The notes: generated by a model not told the origin, from the sequence alone. 64,000 nt of DNA from Maylandia zebra (GCF_041146795.1 NC_135182.1:3000501-3064500), one strand, 5' to 3'; positions 33,866 to 45,572 are shown, counted from the first letter of the stretch. Translations and numbers: made by a program.

Positions 33866-36770
33866 TAAGTTGATTGATGTGCGATCGTTGGCAATTAAAA
33901 TCGACGAGCTCTCAGCACTGGTACGGAGTCAGAGGGAATACCGAGAGTGTAGCCTGATGTGTTTCACCGAATCATGGCTGCACCAGGACATTCCCGATGA
34001 GAATGCTTCCGTGGAAGGCTTCCACACTGTTCGGGCGGACACGGACAGCATCGCTAGCGGTAAGCGGAAAGGAGGTGGGCTTGCTGTTTTAGTTAACAAC
34101 CGGTGGTGTAACCCTGCCAACATAACAGTCAAAGAAAGGATTTGTTGCCCGGACACTGAACTGCGTGCTGTTGGACTCAGGCCGTATTATTTACCCAGGG
34201 AATTCTCTCACGTCATCTTGGTGGCTGTCTATGTTCCCCCCTCTGCTAACCCCACAGCTGCATGTGACACTATCCACTCTGCCATAGCTCGGCTACAGAC
34301 TCAGCACCCGAGTGCCTTTATTGTGATCTCGGGTGACTTCAACCATGTATCACTGGACAATACACTACCAACATTCAAACAATATGTGGACTGTCCCACC
34401 AGGGGAGAGAAAACTTTAGACTTACTGTATGCTAACGTCAAGGATGCATACAGCTCCTCCTCCCTCCCCCCACTTGGTAGGTCAGATCATAACCTGATTC
34501 ACCTCACCCCCCGCTATGTGCCAATTGTGAGGAGGGAACCTGTGACCACCAGGACTTTTAGAAGGTGGTCAGAGGAGGCAATAGCGGAACTACAGGGCTG
34601 TTTCGAGGTGACCGACTGGGAAACACTCTGTGAGCCTCATGCCGAGGACATCAATGGGCTTACTGAGTGTATCACAGACTACATAACTTTCTGCACCGAC
34701 TCCATTGTTCCAGCTCAGACTGTTCATTGTTACCCAAATAACAAGCCGTGGGTGACTAAGGACATCAAAGCCCTCCTCAACAACAAGAAGAGGGCTTTCA
34801 GAGGGGGCAACAAAGAGGAGGTGAGGAAGATCCAGGTGTTACTAAAGGACAAGATCAGAGAGGCTAAGGACAATTACAGGAGGAAGCTGGAGTGGAAACT
34901 CCAGCAGAACAGCATGAGAGAGGTGTGGAGGGGCATGAAGACCATCACTGGATTCAGGCCAACCAACAGCAGGGGAGCTGAGGGAGGTGAGAATAGAGCC
35001 GACGAGTTGAATCTGTTTTTCAATAGATTCGACACCACAGTGTCTGCTCCCACCCCCACAACCTCACCTGCAGTCAGCCTGGAATCCAGAGCCACACCAC
35101 TGTGCCAGCCTCTCTCTTCACATGTTGCCTCCTGTGAGAGTCCTGACACCCCTCCCCCACCCATCACCTTCACTCAATACCAGGTTGAGATGCAAATGAG
35201 GAGACTTCACTCAGGCAAGTCTGCTGGACCAGACGGAGTGAGTCCCCTCGTCCTCAAGACCTGTGCCCCCCAGCTGTGTGGAGTCTTTCATAAACTGTTT
35301 ATGCTGAGTCTGAGTCTGCAGAGGGTCCCGGTGATGTGGAAGACATCATGCCTCGTCCCTGTACCAAAGACGCCACGTCCCAGTGGCCCCCAGGATTACA
35401 GGCCCGTGGCACTGACCTCCCACATCATGAAGACCCTGGAAAGGCTCATCCTGGACCAGCTGCGACCCATAGTAAGACCACATCTGGATCCCCTTCAGTT
35501 CGCTTATCAGCCTCGTCTCGGAACAGAGGACGCCATCATCTACCTGCTCAATCGTGTCTACACCCATCTGGACCAGCCGGCGAGCACTGTGAGGGTCATG
35601 TTTTTTGACTTTTCCAGTGCTTTCAACACCATCAGGCCGACCCTCCTGGGTGATAAGTTAGCAGCGATGCAGGTGGATGCTTCTCTGGTGTCCTGGATTG
35701 TTGATTACCTGACAGGAAGACCACAATATGTACGTCTCCCACAGTGTGTGTCTGACAAGGTGATCAGCAACACAGGGGCACCACAGGGGACTGTCCTCTC
35801 CCCCTTCCTCTTCACCCTCTACACCACAGACTTCAGCCACTGCACAGAGACCTCCATCTTCAGAAGTTTTCTGATGACTCTGCGGTGGTTGGATGCATCA
35901 GCAGGGATGATGAGACAGAGTACCGGGCTGTGGTCGACTCCTTTGTCACGTGGTGTGAGCAGAATAATCTGCAGCTCAACGTGGCAAAGACCAAGGAACT
36001 GATCGTGGACTTCAGGAAGACCAGGAAACACTTGACCCCTGTTTCAATCCATGGGGTAAGTGTTGACATTGTGGAGGACTATAAATACCTTGGAGTTCAC
36101 ATTGACAATAAACTGGACTGGGCTAAAAACACCACAGCACTTTACAGGAAGGGCCAGAGTCGTCTTTATTTTTTGAGGCGACTGAGGTCCTTCAACATCT
36201 GCCAGAAAATGCTGAGGATTTTCTATGAGTCTGTGGTGGCCAGTGCGATCCTCTATGCTGTTGCATGCTGGAGGAGCAGGCTGAGGGTCGCAGATGCCAA
36301 CAGACTCAATAAACTAATCCGTAAGGCCAGCAAAGTTGTGGGGATGGAGCTGGACTCCCTCAAGGTGGTGTCAGAGAGGCGGATGCTGTCCAAGATAAAG
36401 ACAATGTTGGATAACACCTCCCACCCACTCCATGACATGTTGATCAGTCACAGGAGCTCGTTCAGTGAGAGACTGAGATTACCAAAAAGCACCACTGAAC
36501 GACACAGGAAATCTTTCCTGCCTGTGGCTCCCTGTACAACGCATCCACTTAACACACTGGTTACTGCTATAACTACACATGTTTCTTTTTAAGCTATTTA
36601 TTTATGAGTGACTTATGTATGTATGTATGTATATATATGTATATATTGTACTATTCTTAGTTAGTGTATTGTCTGTCTTGTCTTAATGTTGGTTTATAAT
36701 GGAGCACTGTAACAAAAAATTATTTCCCCCAGGGATCAATAAAGTATTCTGATTCTGATTCTGATTTAAG
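33866..36770 (+). mobile_element. LINE of the CR1/Rex1/L2 group, nearly complete ORF2
   Basis: An endonuclease plus reverse transcriptase reading frame covers 33870-36592, followed by a short 3' UTR with AATAAAGTATTCTGATTCTG at about 36737. The 3' end is a (TTCTGA)n repeat near 36750-36768, typical of this LINE group. No ORF1 and no clear target duplication were found. The 5' end is cut within or just before the endonuclease start. Confidence 0.85.
33870..36592 (+). pseudogene. LINE ORF2 (endonuclease and reverse transcriptase), one frame break
   Basis: First frame 33870 to about 35860. The APE endonuclease (residues about 1-220) has CFTESWL (catalytic Glu), VISGDFNHVSL and LGRSDHNLIHL (Asp/His). 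The RT (from about 440) has RRLHSGKSAGPDGVSP, VMFFDFSSAFNTIRP (motif A) and ISNTGAPQGTVLSPF (motif B). The motif C box FSDDSAVV is in the next frame (35866-35889), so a one-base shift lies at about 35855-35866. The second frame continues to 36592 with LQLNVAKTKELIVDF and YLGVHIDNKLDW. All catalytic motifs are intact apart from that single break, so the copy is young. Confidence 0.85.
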
Positions 36771-36774
36771 TTTA

Positions 36775-37478
36775 TTAATTAACTGAGCTCCTTAAGGTAT
36801 CTGAGTGAACTTGTAAATCAGTTTCATTTTAATTATCAGAGTTGATTGACTGGATGTAAAGAAAAATGTGTATTGAACATCTTAAGTTTTTTTTTAGCTT
36901 TCCAACATCCATTTCAGCAAAACTACCTGTTAGGTTTATCTTAGATCTCAGGTTTAAATATCTACATTCCTTTAAATTTTCTGTTGTTTACAGAAAGAAA
37001 GAAAAACCCACAGATTCCATTAAAGTGTATCTGATCAATTCAGGCAGAAAGTTTGTTTTAAGAACATGACAAGACAATTACTCATGAGCACGCAACATTC
37101 AACCTTTATTGTGCCATCTTAGTCATCTGAGAAACAGAGAAATCAGTGACGTAACTCATCAGGCTCACAATCCATCAAAACTCAAAAGTTGCTCGCTGTG
37201 AAACAATAAATTTGAACTTGGGCTTGAGCCCAGTTTGGGTGAAGATTAAATTCTGACCAATACTCTAGGAGCAGTAGTGATTCTTGTGAAGTAACAACAT
37301 AAAGTCTGCATTATTGTAATGTATCAACGGGACACTTGCTATTTTAGAAAAGTTATTCTTTACATTTGCAAAATTTTTAAACTTCATTGTGCTCAGTCAC
37401 ACCTGTTAGCATAAAACTTGAAATATTAAAATAGTACAAAACCTTTGATAAGTGACAGTAAAGATCAGTTTATAACAA
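36775..37478. other. gene-free stretch
   Basis: AT-rich sequence between the LINE and the degenerate gene; no exon recognised. Confidence 0.4.
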
Positions 37479-38452
37479 CTAAGACATCAAACTCTTGTAT
37501 TTGTCTTCGTTTACAATTGCAACAAATTCCACAGAACCAATATCTCTGAAAATGAGTGCATGTTTCTGAAACATTTGATAATATGAATATTTCAGCAACA
37601 TTAGTTTGAGTCTGCTCAATTGCAAAACAAAGGGAAAACTACTGACTTGATGAGATAAGCATCTGCAGAGTCCACCATTATATTGTTGTTCACATAAGTT
37701 TCTTAAACCATGAACAAATGAGTAATTGTCTAATCTGGAATGTAAAGTGTAGTCATTTAGTGACATGCAAAAGTGAGAATGAGAACTTGCAAGAATAAAA
37801 AAACAAACAGTAAAATAAAAACTGTCCTTAACACTAAGGCAATTGTATGCTGTGAGCATACAATTACAGTTCTGTATGGCGTTCTGCAAGAGTCTGTTTC
37901 TTGGACCATGCACTAGTGAGAAGCACTGCCTTCCACCAATGTTCATTAGGATGTTCTGAATGACTTCAAAGATGCCCTTAAGTTCCTTTGGATAGTCTAT
38001 GTTGAGGGCAAAGAGAAGGCCCATCAGCATGGAAATGGCACTTGAGACATCCCTCAGATTAGACAGGATTACTGTCTCAACGACAACCAACACATCGATG
38101 ATGTCTTCTTCTTTCACCATCACAATGGCAACTTTCATCCTCTTAGAAAGCGTGTCTTCAATACCTGTCGGCTATAAAAGGGTTCAAAGACAAAAAATTA
38201 CACAATTACAATTACACAATATCCCTCGTGCTTAAGAATTCATGTCTTTCCAAAGAAGAGCCATACCGATACCTTGGCTGATGCTGATTGGCTTTGGGTA
38301 ACACTTATTAGTTGTTAAAGTTTTTTCAGAATGAGATATGCACCCCCATGTTACAAATCCATTTCTTGCTTTAAACAAAGACCATGTTCATAAATAACTG
38401 AGCATGTCTTCAATTGCAGAATTCAAACAAAATTTTCAATTAAAATGGTAAA

Positions 38453-38770
38453 TGGCCTGTATTTGTAAAGCGCTTTATTAGTACCCTAAGGACTCCAAAG
38501 CGCTTTACACATCCAGTCATTCACACACATGGGTGGATGACTGAATCGTGGCTCAAGAGTTGACAGTTCGTCTTATAATCGGAAGGTTGCCGGTTCGAGC
38601 CCCGGCTCCGACGGTCTCAGTCGTTGTGTCCTTGGGTAGACACTTCACCTATTGCCTACTGGTGGTGGTCAGAGGGCCCGGTGGTGCCAGTGTCCGGCAG
38701 CCTCGCCTCTGTCAGTGCGCCCCAGGGTGGCTGTGGCTACAATGTAGCTGCCATCACCAGTGTGTGTGAA
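38453..38770. mobile_element. SINE-like element with an inverted internal junction
   Basis: 38453-38530 repeats, in the same orientation, the left part of the copy at 27782 (AATGGCCTGTATTTGTA to CCAGTCATTCACAC). From about 38570 the remainder (box B GGTTGCCGGTTCGAGCCCC to CACTGGTGATGG-type end) is in the opposite orientation compared with 27782-28094. Confidence 0.65.
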
Positions 38771-39371
38771 TTTAAATCTACTTACGCTAAATATTGGCTG
38801 TGCTCTAAACCAAATCTGTCTGAGAATACATGAAATGTGCAAACTGCAGCTACACTACAGGATCAGATTGTGGCTCCATAGACAATGCTTCTTTAATCAG
38901 TTTATTGATTAAAGTTTATTTTTTCCCTTATATTAACATCATGAAAAAAAGAGCATATAGACATGGCTGGACACGTTGCATAACTGGCACTGAATATCAA
39001 CATCCACCTTTACCCAGCTGCCCAATGACTCTGGGCCAGTAACCTTTAATTGCTTACCCAGTCTACACAGTCTCTTTTCCAGGGTCCAGGACATTTCACC
39101 AAAGTATTGCCCCCCACAGCTGTAGCAGCCACTGCAGGCCCTTAAATGTCCTAATATCTCAGCCATTACTATATACAATGTGAGAAATCAAACGTAAAGC
39201 TGAAGTGAACAGTACAGCAGCGAAATGTCAAAGACCCTGGTGAAGACATGAATAAACACAAGACACTAATAATATCAATGCTAGCTTGCCAGTTAGTTTC
39301 TCTGAAACCCAGACCAAATCCAGTGTCAAAGATCTTGTAATAATACATTTGGTGAGGAAGAACACATGTTC

Positions 39372-39413
39372 TAAACACGTGGCATCTATGAAACAATAGA
39401 TGCCACGTGTTTA
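39372..39413. repeat. perfect 18 bp hairpin
   Basis: TAAACACGTGGCATCTAT (39372-39389) and its exact complement (39396-39413) surround a six-base loop, GAAACA. Confidence 0.9.
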
Positions 39414-40899
39414 ATTTAAAATCCACTGTGGTGCTGTCATTATTAAATTTACTAAAAGAAACAATGCTAACCTTCACAGTCTTGAGAGTGTGTGAGGGAT
39501 CTTCCTTTAGAAGATGAGGCCCTCTGTCCTCTTCCTTTGTGTAGGGCTCTGGTCAAAGAAGTCAAAAAGAAAACAAAAACACTTTTTAAACAGTGTTTAT
39601 GAAGCATGCAGACAGCTCCAAATTCACAGCTTTTTGATACATAATTCCATCAATATATGATTATCATTGGAGATTTTGAATCAGGCTTATCAGGACATTC
39701 AAGTAGAATATGATATCCAACCTACCACCAATATACACAGATTCTGTAAAAGTTACCACACTAAATGTACTAAATGTGAAAATATGATGACAGACTTTGC
39801 TTATCAGCTTTCTTTCAATGAGTTCATCAGTTGAACTGGATAACCTGAAACTTAAACAAAGGATTAGATTTCGCAGTTGAACACTTACATCATCACCGAA
39901 GCATTTTATGAGCATTTTATGAGCCTAGTCCTATGCCGCTCTTGATTTTGTACAGCTCCACGAACCTCTCCATAATGGTCAAGCACAGCAAAAAGGAACC
40001 CTTTCAGGTCAACAGATGTAAGACGGGCAAATTCTGCTTCAACCTGAGCAACAGAAGAAGAGGGGTGGGGAGTACAGGCAGAATAAAAAAAAGATTCTTT
40101 GAGACCCAAATTTAAGCAAACTGAGGCTTAATCTCAGGCCCATTAGAGAAAACACAAACACACAAAAGCAAACAAACAAAAAGATGCACTTTACCTGCCG
40201 TTCAGCGAACAAGGAAGTTCAGAGAACAATAAGCTCTGTCTTGAAATCTTTTAAAGTAGAATGATTGTGAAAATGACTTATGTGATGTAAAACTTTAGTA
40301 AATGTGTGATTAAAAGAACACTGAGTAAAAGGACAAGTAACAATTTCCTTATTCCTCAGATGTTTACCTTGATGAGCAACACATTGCTTTAGTCCAACTG
40401 CCTCATTAAAGTTACACAACAGGCTTTTTACATTAAAGCCAGCGAGTCCATTACATACTCGCTTTTTATATCTGAAATACTGTGCACATTCTGTGTATAT
40501 GTAGTGGACAGCAATTTACCCAAAAAAGTCCACCTCATTTAAATGACAAAGTCAGATGTGATCATCTAGACCTGTGAAAATAAATTAATGACAAACCTTC
40601 AGTTATGGATGTTATTACAACCACAAGAACCTAAACAGTCTGCTCCATTGATCTGTTAGAGAATCATGTGTTGGTAGCACGTCTGAATATTTACTTTATG
40701 CCACCTGCATGCGATCATCAATAGTGCAATATTACTTCTTAAGAAGTACCCTGACACTACAATCTTTATATCATTTGTTAAGTTACAATATAATCTGTGG
40801 TGTTTCCAATATGACAAAATGCACAAATTGTAACTTACCATTTGACTCCACTGACAAAAATAAATCCCCAGCATCAAGTTTGGCTTCACAGACCTAAAA

Positions 40900-41340
40900 T
40901 AAGTAAAATAAAAATATATGTTATAATTATATTGTTTTCGCCATTTATTCATGTTTGCTAATTTTCTGACATATAAACAATGTTAGTTTTGTTACAATAC
41001 AGGGAATGCAGTTTAATTAAAAGGTAAATTATGCAAAAAAACAAACAAACAAAAAACTTCTGCAGTATACCATGCCAAAAATCAGTGTCTCTCATGCCAA
41101 TTATTTTATCACTACAACTCTTTTAGTATGGAAACTCACACAATCTAGTCATACTGATCACAAGAGTTAAAAAATAAGTTAAAATAGTGAGCTGTTGTTA
41201 AGCATAAAGCATTTCAGGGTAACAAATAACTGCACAATATAATAAAAGCAAAAAATAAACACACTGGAGGACTATCTGATACAAACTAATATAATGCTGG
41301 TTTGTAGACCATATTTTGTCTCAATCCTCAGTGCACTCTT
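40900..41340. other. gene-free stretch
   Basis: AT-rich sequence with short AAAC runs near 41035-41055. No exon of the neighbouring degenerate gene was recognised here. Confidence 0.4.
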
Positions 41341-41395
41341 GCAGCTCAGAGGCGGAGCCAGACATTTGAAACACCCGGGCTTAGCCCCGGGTGTT

Positions 41396-41990
41396 ATTTA
41401 AGACCTGATTATTTAAGACCTCACATACAAGGTCTTAAATAATCAGGCCCCATCTTATCTTAATGACCTTGTAGTACCATATCACCCTATTAGAGCACTT
41501 CGCTCTCACACTGCAGGCTTACTTGTTGTTCCTAGAGTATTTAAAAGTAGAATGGAAGGCAGAGCCTTCAGTTTTATCTTTTGTCCTGTCTTCCTCTGCT
41601 CATCCCAACAGGTTGTGGCAGATGGCTGTCCCTTCCTCAGCCTGGTGCTACTGGAGGATTCTTTCTTTTAAAATGGAGTTTTTCCTTCCCACTGTTGCCA
41701 AAGCGCATGCTCATCAGAAATCATATGATTATTGGGTTTTTTCTGTATTTTTCTCTCATCCACATCAAAAGGAGCAGGTTAAAGTGGTTCTGGCATCTGA
41801 CAAGGATTCCTCCTGGGCGTCTCCCAGGTGAGGTGTACTGGACGAGCTCCCACCAGGAGGAGGCCCTGAATCAGACCCAAGACATGATGGAGTTCCCCTA
41901 GATAAGCTGGAGGAGGTGGGTGTGGAAAAGGAGGTCTGGAGTTCTCTGCTTAGGCTGCTGCCCCCACAACCCGGCCACAGATAAGTGAAA
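41396..41990 (+). mobile_element. mosaic of dispersed repeats ending in a LINE C-terminus
   Basis: 41430-41570 is the inverse of the repeat at 24520-24830. 41575-41720 is a second repeat (TGGCAGATGGCTGTCCCTTC, then GGAGTTTTTCCTTCCCACTG) common in fish. 41800-41990 encodes remnants of the 3' end of the fish LINE seen at 4985 (RIPPGRLPGEVYWTSSHQEE, then a GGAGGAGGTGG region). All parts are non-coding now. Confidence 0.55.
41404..41447. repeat. perfect 18 bp hairpin next to a second small hairpin
   Basis: CCTGATTATTTAAGACCT (41404-41421) pairs exactly with 41430-41447 across an eight-base loop. Immediately left, CACCCGGG (41372-41379) pairs with CCCGGGTG (41386-41393). Confidence 0.9.
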
Positions 41991-41994
41991 TAAG

Positions 41995-42922
41995 TAGATC
42001 AAATATAACTTGGTGTTCTAAAGAATATTGTTGTTTCCTTGCAGGACACCAGGAGAGATGAGCCCTCCATCACAGATGGTGTGGTCACCTGCAGGTTCAA
42101 GGTCATTGCATCTCCAGCCCACATCTACTGCCACTGTACTTAAGGGAAGTTGGGACAATGTTAAAGACTTTCTTCAGACAATTGCATTTGGATGAGCTAA
42201 ATTCATGACAGGCACTCAAGCAGTAATGCCTCGACTGACAAATGAACATACCAAGCTTCTGTGTTGTTTGAGCCAGAGACTGCACTTGTGGATGAACAAT
42301 AAAAACATTTTATATTTATTATATTAGTAATGTAACTTGCAATAAAAAGTTATGGGAAGCTTAAACTTAGTTTCAGAATAATTAAATCTGAGACTTTGTT
42401 TTATTGAAAAGTTAAAGTTTTAAAGTGTGTGACAAATAAAATAATAAATTATTAAGTAACACCAGCTACAATATTGGAAATATGTGTGTTGTTCAGCAGA
42501 ACAGTGTCCAGTATGTTGGCTGAAATGCTTTAAATTTGAAAATAAAAGTTGGGCTGATTTTAACGCATTACAAGGAGTGTTTTAATTATTATTTTCTAAA
42601 TAAGCAGTGTTTATATTACGTGTAATGAAATAAGTTCAAGGATAATAAAAGGTAATGAGATTTAATTGCATTCAACTTATGTGCAGCAAAACTAAAAATA
42701 AGTTACGGAAGTGTTCAAATAATATGTGTGCTTTTAAAAATGCTCGTCTATTTAAAGACTACACAATCTGTGTTAATTCTAATTATACCACAATCCCTTG
42801 CCTGTTGTGTTAAATATACATAAACAGTATGTGTTATCAGATGAAAGTACAAAACTCTCAAGAACCCCCCTCCTAAATTTCAGGTGGCATTTTAAAAACA
42901 TGCCATGACATAACACACAGCT
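41995..42922. other. gene-free stretch
   Basis: No exon or defined repeat recognised between the repeat mosaic and the LTR element. Confidence 0.4.
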
Positions 42923-42927
42923 GCTAT

Positions 42928-43342
42928 TGTCAGGGTGAGGTCGTGGACGAAAGAAGGAGGACCCAAACGCTGGACTCACGGTGCAGAAATGAAGGGGATT
43001 TATTGGAGGGTGAGTGAACAAAGCAGGACAGATGGAGTGACTGGCTGGCTGAAAGACTGGAAGAATGGCTGGCTGACTAACTGAACATACAGACGGAGGG
43101 ACGACATGAACATCAACATCAATGACACGACAGAGAACTGGTGAAACCGAGGAACTTAAATACACAGGTGAATGATGACAATGATTGGAAACAGGTGAGT
43201 ACAGGGCTGAACATAATCTGACTAATGACACGGGAGACAAGCTGACACGGGAAAAAACAGGAAGTGAGAACATTAATGTGGCGAACCAAACTGAACATGA
43301 ACAAACTGAAATCACTGGGTCAACGACCCAGGAACCCTGACA
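42928..43342 (-). repeat. 3' LTR (left copy)
   Basis: 415 bp, starts TGTCAGGGTGAGG and ends CCCTGACA. It lacks one GACTGGAA-type 8 bp unit present in the other LTR (around 45700-45712). Confidence 0.88.
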
Positions 43343-43539
43343 GTACCCCCCCCTCCAAAGGCCGGCACCCGACGGCCAAAAGAGAAAGAAAAAAAACCAG
43401 AACAGGGTGGGCGGAGGGGGCCCAGGACGGCGGGACGGAGTCCACACCAAGACGGTTCAGGTGGGCGCCCCCGTGGCCCGTGGCCGAGACGAGACAGTTC
43501 AGGTGGGCGTCCACGCGGCCCGTGGCCGAGACGAGACAG

Positions 43540-43833
43540 TTCAGGGGGCCGACCGTGCGGACGGCAACGGCGACAGCACTGGTCCGGGGGCCGACCGCGT
43601 GGAAGGCAACGGCGGCGACGTGGACACAGTTCGGGGGGCCGGCCGTGCGGACGGCAACGGCGACAGCACTGGTCCGGGGGCCGACCGCGTGGAAGGCAAC
43701 GGCGGCGACGTGGACACAGTTCGGGGGGCCGGCCGTGCGGACGGCAACGGCGACAGCACTGGTCCGGGGGCCGACCGCGTGGAAGGCAACGGCGGCGACG
43801 TGGACACAGTTCGGGGGGCCGGCCGTGCGGAAG
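43540..43833. repeat. 90 bp GC-rich minisatellite
   Basis: About three tandem copies; the anchor GGGGGCCGGCCGTGCGGA or its variant recurs at 90 bp spacing (about 43546, 43636, 43726, 43816). Copies are almost identical, and open frames cross it on both strands only because 90 is a multiple of three. Confidence 0.9.
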
Positions 43834-43847
43834 GCGACGGCGGCCAC

Positions 43848-45572
43848 TCAGGCGAAGAGGGTCTGTCGGCCGCCCACGACGGCGATGGCGCCCGGCCAGT
43901 GGCCTAGCCAGCGGTCTAGAAAATGGCCGTTTAGCTCCAGACCCAAACGAGGCTGCAGCGGACGAAGGCTCTGAGGCTGCAGCGGACGAAGGCTCTGAGG
44001 CCGGGCCGGGCGTGGGTGCAGCTGAGGCTGAGGCCGGAGACAGGCAGGGCCAGTAGGTGCGGAGGCCCCTGGCTGAGGAGCGGCCGGGCCAGAGGGTGCG
44101 GAAACCCCTGGCTGAGGAGCGGCCGGGCCAGAGGGTGCGGAAACCCCTGGCTGAGGAGCGGCCGGGCCAGAGGGTGCGGAAACCCCTGGCTGAGAAGCAG
44201 GAAGGCTCACAGCTGGCTCTGGGTGCTGTGGCTGCAGGTCCGGGAACTGGACGGGATGGTGGACAGGTGACTGGGAAACAGGAGGCGACTGGACTACAGA
44301 AGAGTGGAGGACAGGTGGAGACTGGACTACAGGTGACTGGAGGACAGGTGGAGACTGGACTACAGGTGACTGGAGGACAGGTGGAGACTGGGCTACAGGT
44401 GGCTGAACTGACTGGAGGGCAGCAGGAGACTGGACAGCAGGTGAGGGAACTGATTGGACTAAGGAGACTGACGGATAAACAGAGGCCGGTGAGGCTAATG
44501 GCTGAGCTAAAGAGTGAGCTAGTGACGGAGATAAAATTACGGCTTGGGCTCGTAAGGCTGGTGCCTGGGCAGGGGACAGTTCAGCTAATCTAACTAGGGA
44601 TACTGCGAGGGCGTGAAAGGCTGGGTTAGGAGGTGGATGAAGTGGTGAAGTAGCAGCTGAACCGGTTAGCTCTGCCTCGCCTCTAGGGGGGTCAGGCTGG
44701 GTTCTGGCCGCCCTCAGCCTAGGTGCTGGGACAGGCACGGGGGGTGGCTGGACACCAGTCACCCCCACCCGAGGAACAGAAGTGAGTGTGGAGGTATACG
44801 TGGTCACAGCTGCCCTCATCCTGGGAGCAGGCACAGGTGTGGGTGTCAGCTGACTGATAGGAGTGGAAATGATGACTGGGTGAGTGATACTGACAGGTCT
44901 ATTGGGATTTATTCTGGTCCTTCTGCCACCACTATTTACAGTTTTTGACTGAACAGTCTTTGGGGGAGCAGAGCAGAAAAAATCCTCCCAGTCCACTTCA
45001 TCCTCTAGGAGGGAAACGTCCCATGAATCAGAGATGGGTTTACTATTGGTTTGAAGTGGAGAGTCAAATGAGGGTGGAAAACAGTCGCTGGAACTCACCA
45101 CGGGGAATTGCTGTAAATAGTCCATTTTATGGCGGCGTGTGCGCCGCTTTCTCCGGGAAGAGGAAGCGGCCGGGATAAACAGCTGAGCCTCTGGCGCGGT
45201 AGCCTCCGTTGAGCCGAGGTGGGAGGCGTAGCCGTTGTGCCGTGGCGATGGTGGAGGTCCGGCGAATGAGGCGGCAGGTGTGTGAGCGAGGAGCGGAGCG
45301 GCGAGAGAGGGAGCGGCCGCAACGCGGCGTGAAACGTCCACTCTCCGCGGCAAATGCTCCGGTGCAGGTGAGGCAGCAGGTGGGGGAACGCGGCGTCTCC
45401 GAGGCCCGCCCAGAGCCAAGCGAGTGCCCTCGAAGACGTGCTCTCGCTCCGCGAAGAGCCGCTGTCTCTCCTTGAGTTTTTCCGCCCAAATGGAGAGCGC
45501 TGCGTCCTGCCGCTCGAAGAGGTCCGAGTCCGCTGGGTCCACATCGTGTCTTCGTGGCACGGGTCGTGTCAT
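43848..45572 (-). CDS. 574 aa proline-rich protein of the LTR element, function unknown
   Basis: A single uninterrupted frame starts with an ATG abutting the 5' LTR. Residues about 1-60 are charged and probably helical (FERQDAALSIWAEKLKERQR). The middle is low-complexity and rich in Pro, Ser, Ala and Val. Near the C-terminal side are an 11-residue tandem repeat, QSPPVLQSPVV (about residues 395-440), and a 13-residue repeat, QPGVSAPSGPAAP (about residues 470-515), encoded by 33 bp and 39 bp DNA repeats at about 44290-44400 and 44056-44190. No zinc knuckle, protease or polymerase motif was found. It occupies the place of gag, so a gag-like or chimeric packaging role is possible but unproven. 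The intact frame in a young element suggests it was recently maintained. Confidence 0.6.
   Translation of the reverse strand: MTRPVPRRHDVDPADSDLFERQDAALSIWAEKLKERQRLFAEREHVFEGTRLALGGPRRRRVPPPAASPAPEHLPRRVDVSRRVAAAPSLAAPLLAHTPAASFAGPPPSPRHNGYASHLGSTEATAPEAQLFIPAASSSRRKRRTRRHKMDYLQQFPVVSSSDCFPPSFDSPLQTNSKPISDSWDVSLLEDEVDWEDFFCSAPPKTVQSKTVNSGGRRTRINPNRPVSITHPVIISTPISQLTPTPVPAPRMRAAVTTYTSTLTSVPRVGVTGVQPPPVPVPAPRLRAARTQPDPPRGEAELTGSAATSPLHPPPNPAFHALAVSLVRLAELSPAQAPALRAQAVILSPSLAHSLAQPLASPASVYPSVSLVQSVPSPAVQSPAALQSVQPPVAQSPPVLQSPVVQSPPVLQSPVVQSPPVLHSSVVQSPPVSQSPVHHPVQFPDLQPQHPEPAVSLPASQPGVSAPSGPAAPQPGVSAPSGPAAPQPGVSAPSGPAAPQPGASAPTGPACLRPQPQLHPRPARPQSLRPLQPQSLRPLQPRLGLELNGHFLDRWLGHWPGAIAVVGGRQTLFA

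Larger units (their letters stand above)
37479..40893 (-). pseudogene. degenerating multi-exon gene of a fish zinc-finger/SAMD3-like family
   Basis: Exon-like pieces in order: 40893-40839 (LDAGDLFLSVESNG, donor GTAAGT); a zinc-finger-like stretch near 40400-40220 (KHLRNKEIVTCPFTQCSF); about 40043-39910 (VEAEFARLTSVDLKGFLFAV after a CTCAG acceptor); 39548-39472 (PHLLKEDPSHTLKTVK); and 38171-37479 (PTGIEDTL, then DVSSAISMLMGLLFALNIDY and YPKELKGIFEVIQNILMNIG). These resemble, from memory, a fish family of long predicted proteins annotated as SAMD3-like. In the 40043 piece the reading frame shifts after LDHY and then meets a stop, and the usual sequence between pieces is missing, so a decayed copy is likely. 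A functional gene with unseen exons is not excluded. Confidence 0.45.

Noticed and set aside
43264-43974. Plus-strand 236-codon and overlapping 166-codon frames
   Set aside because: They cross the LTR border and the 90 bp GC-rich minisatellite, which lacks stops in several frames. They run against the element's direction as set by its polypurine tract.
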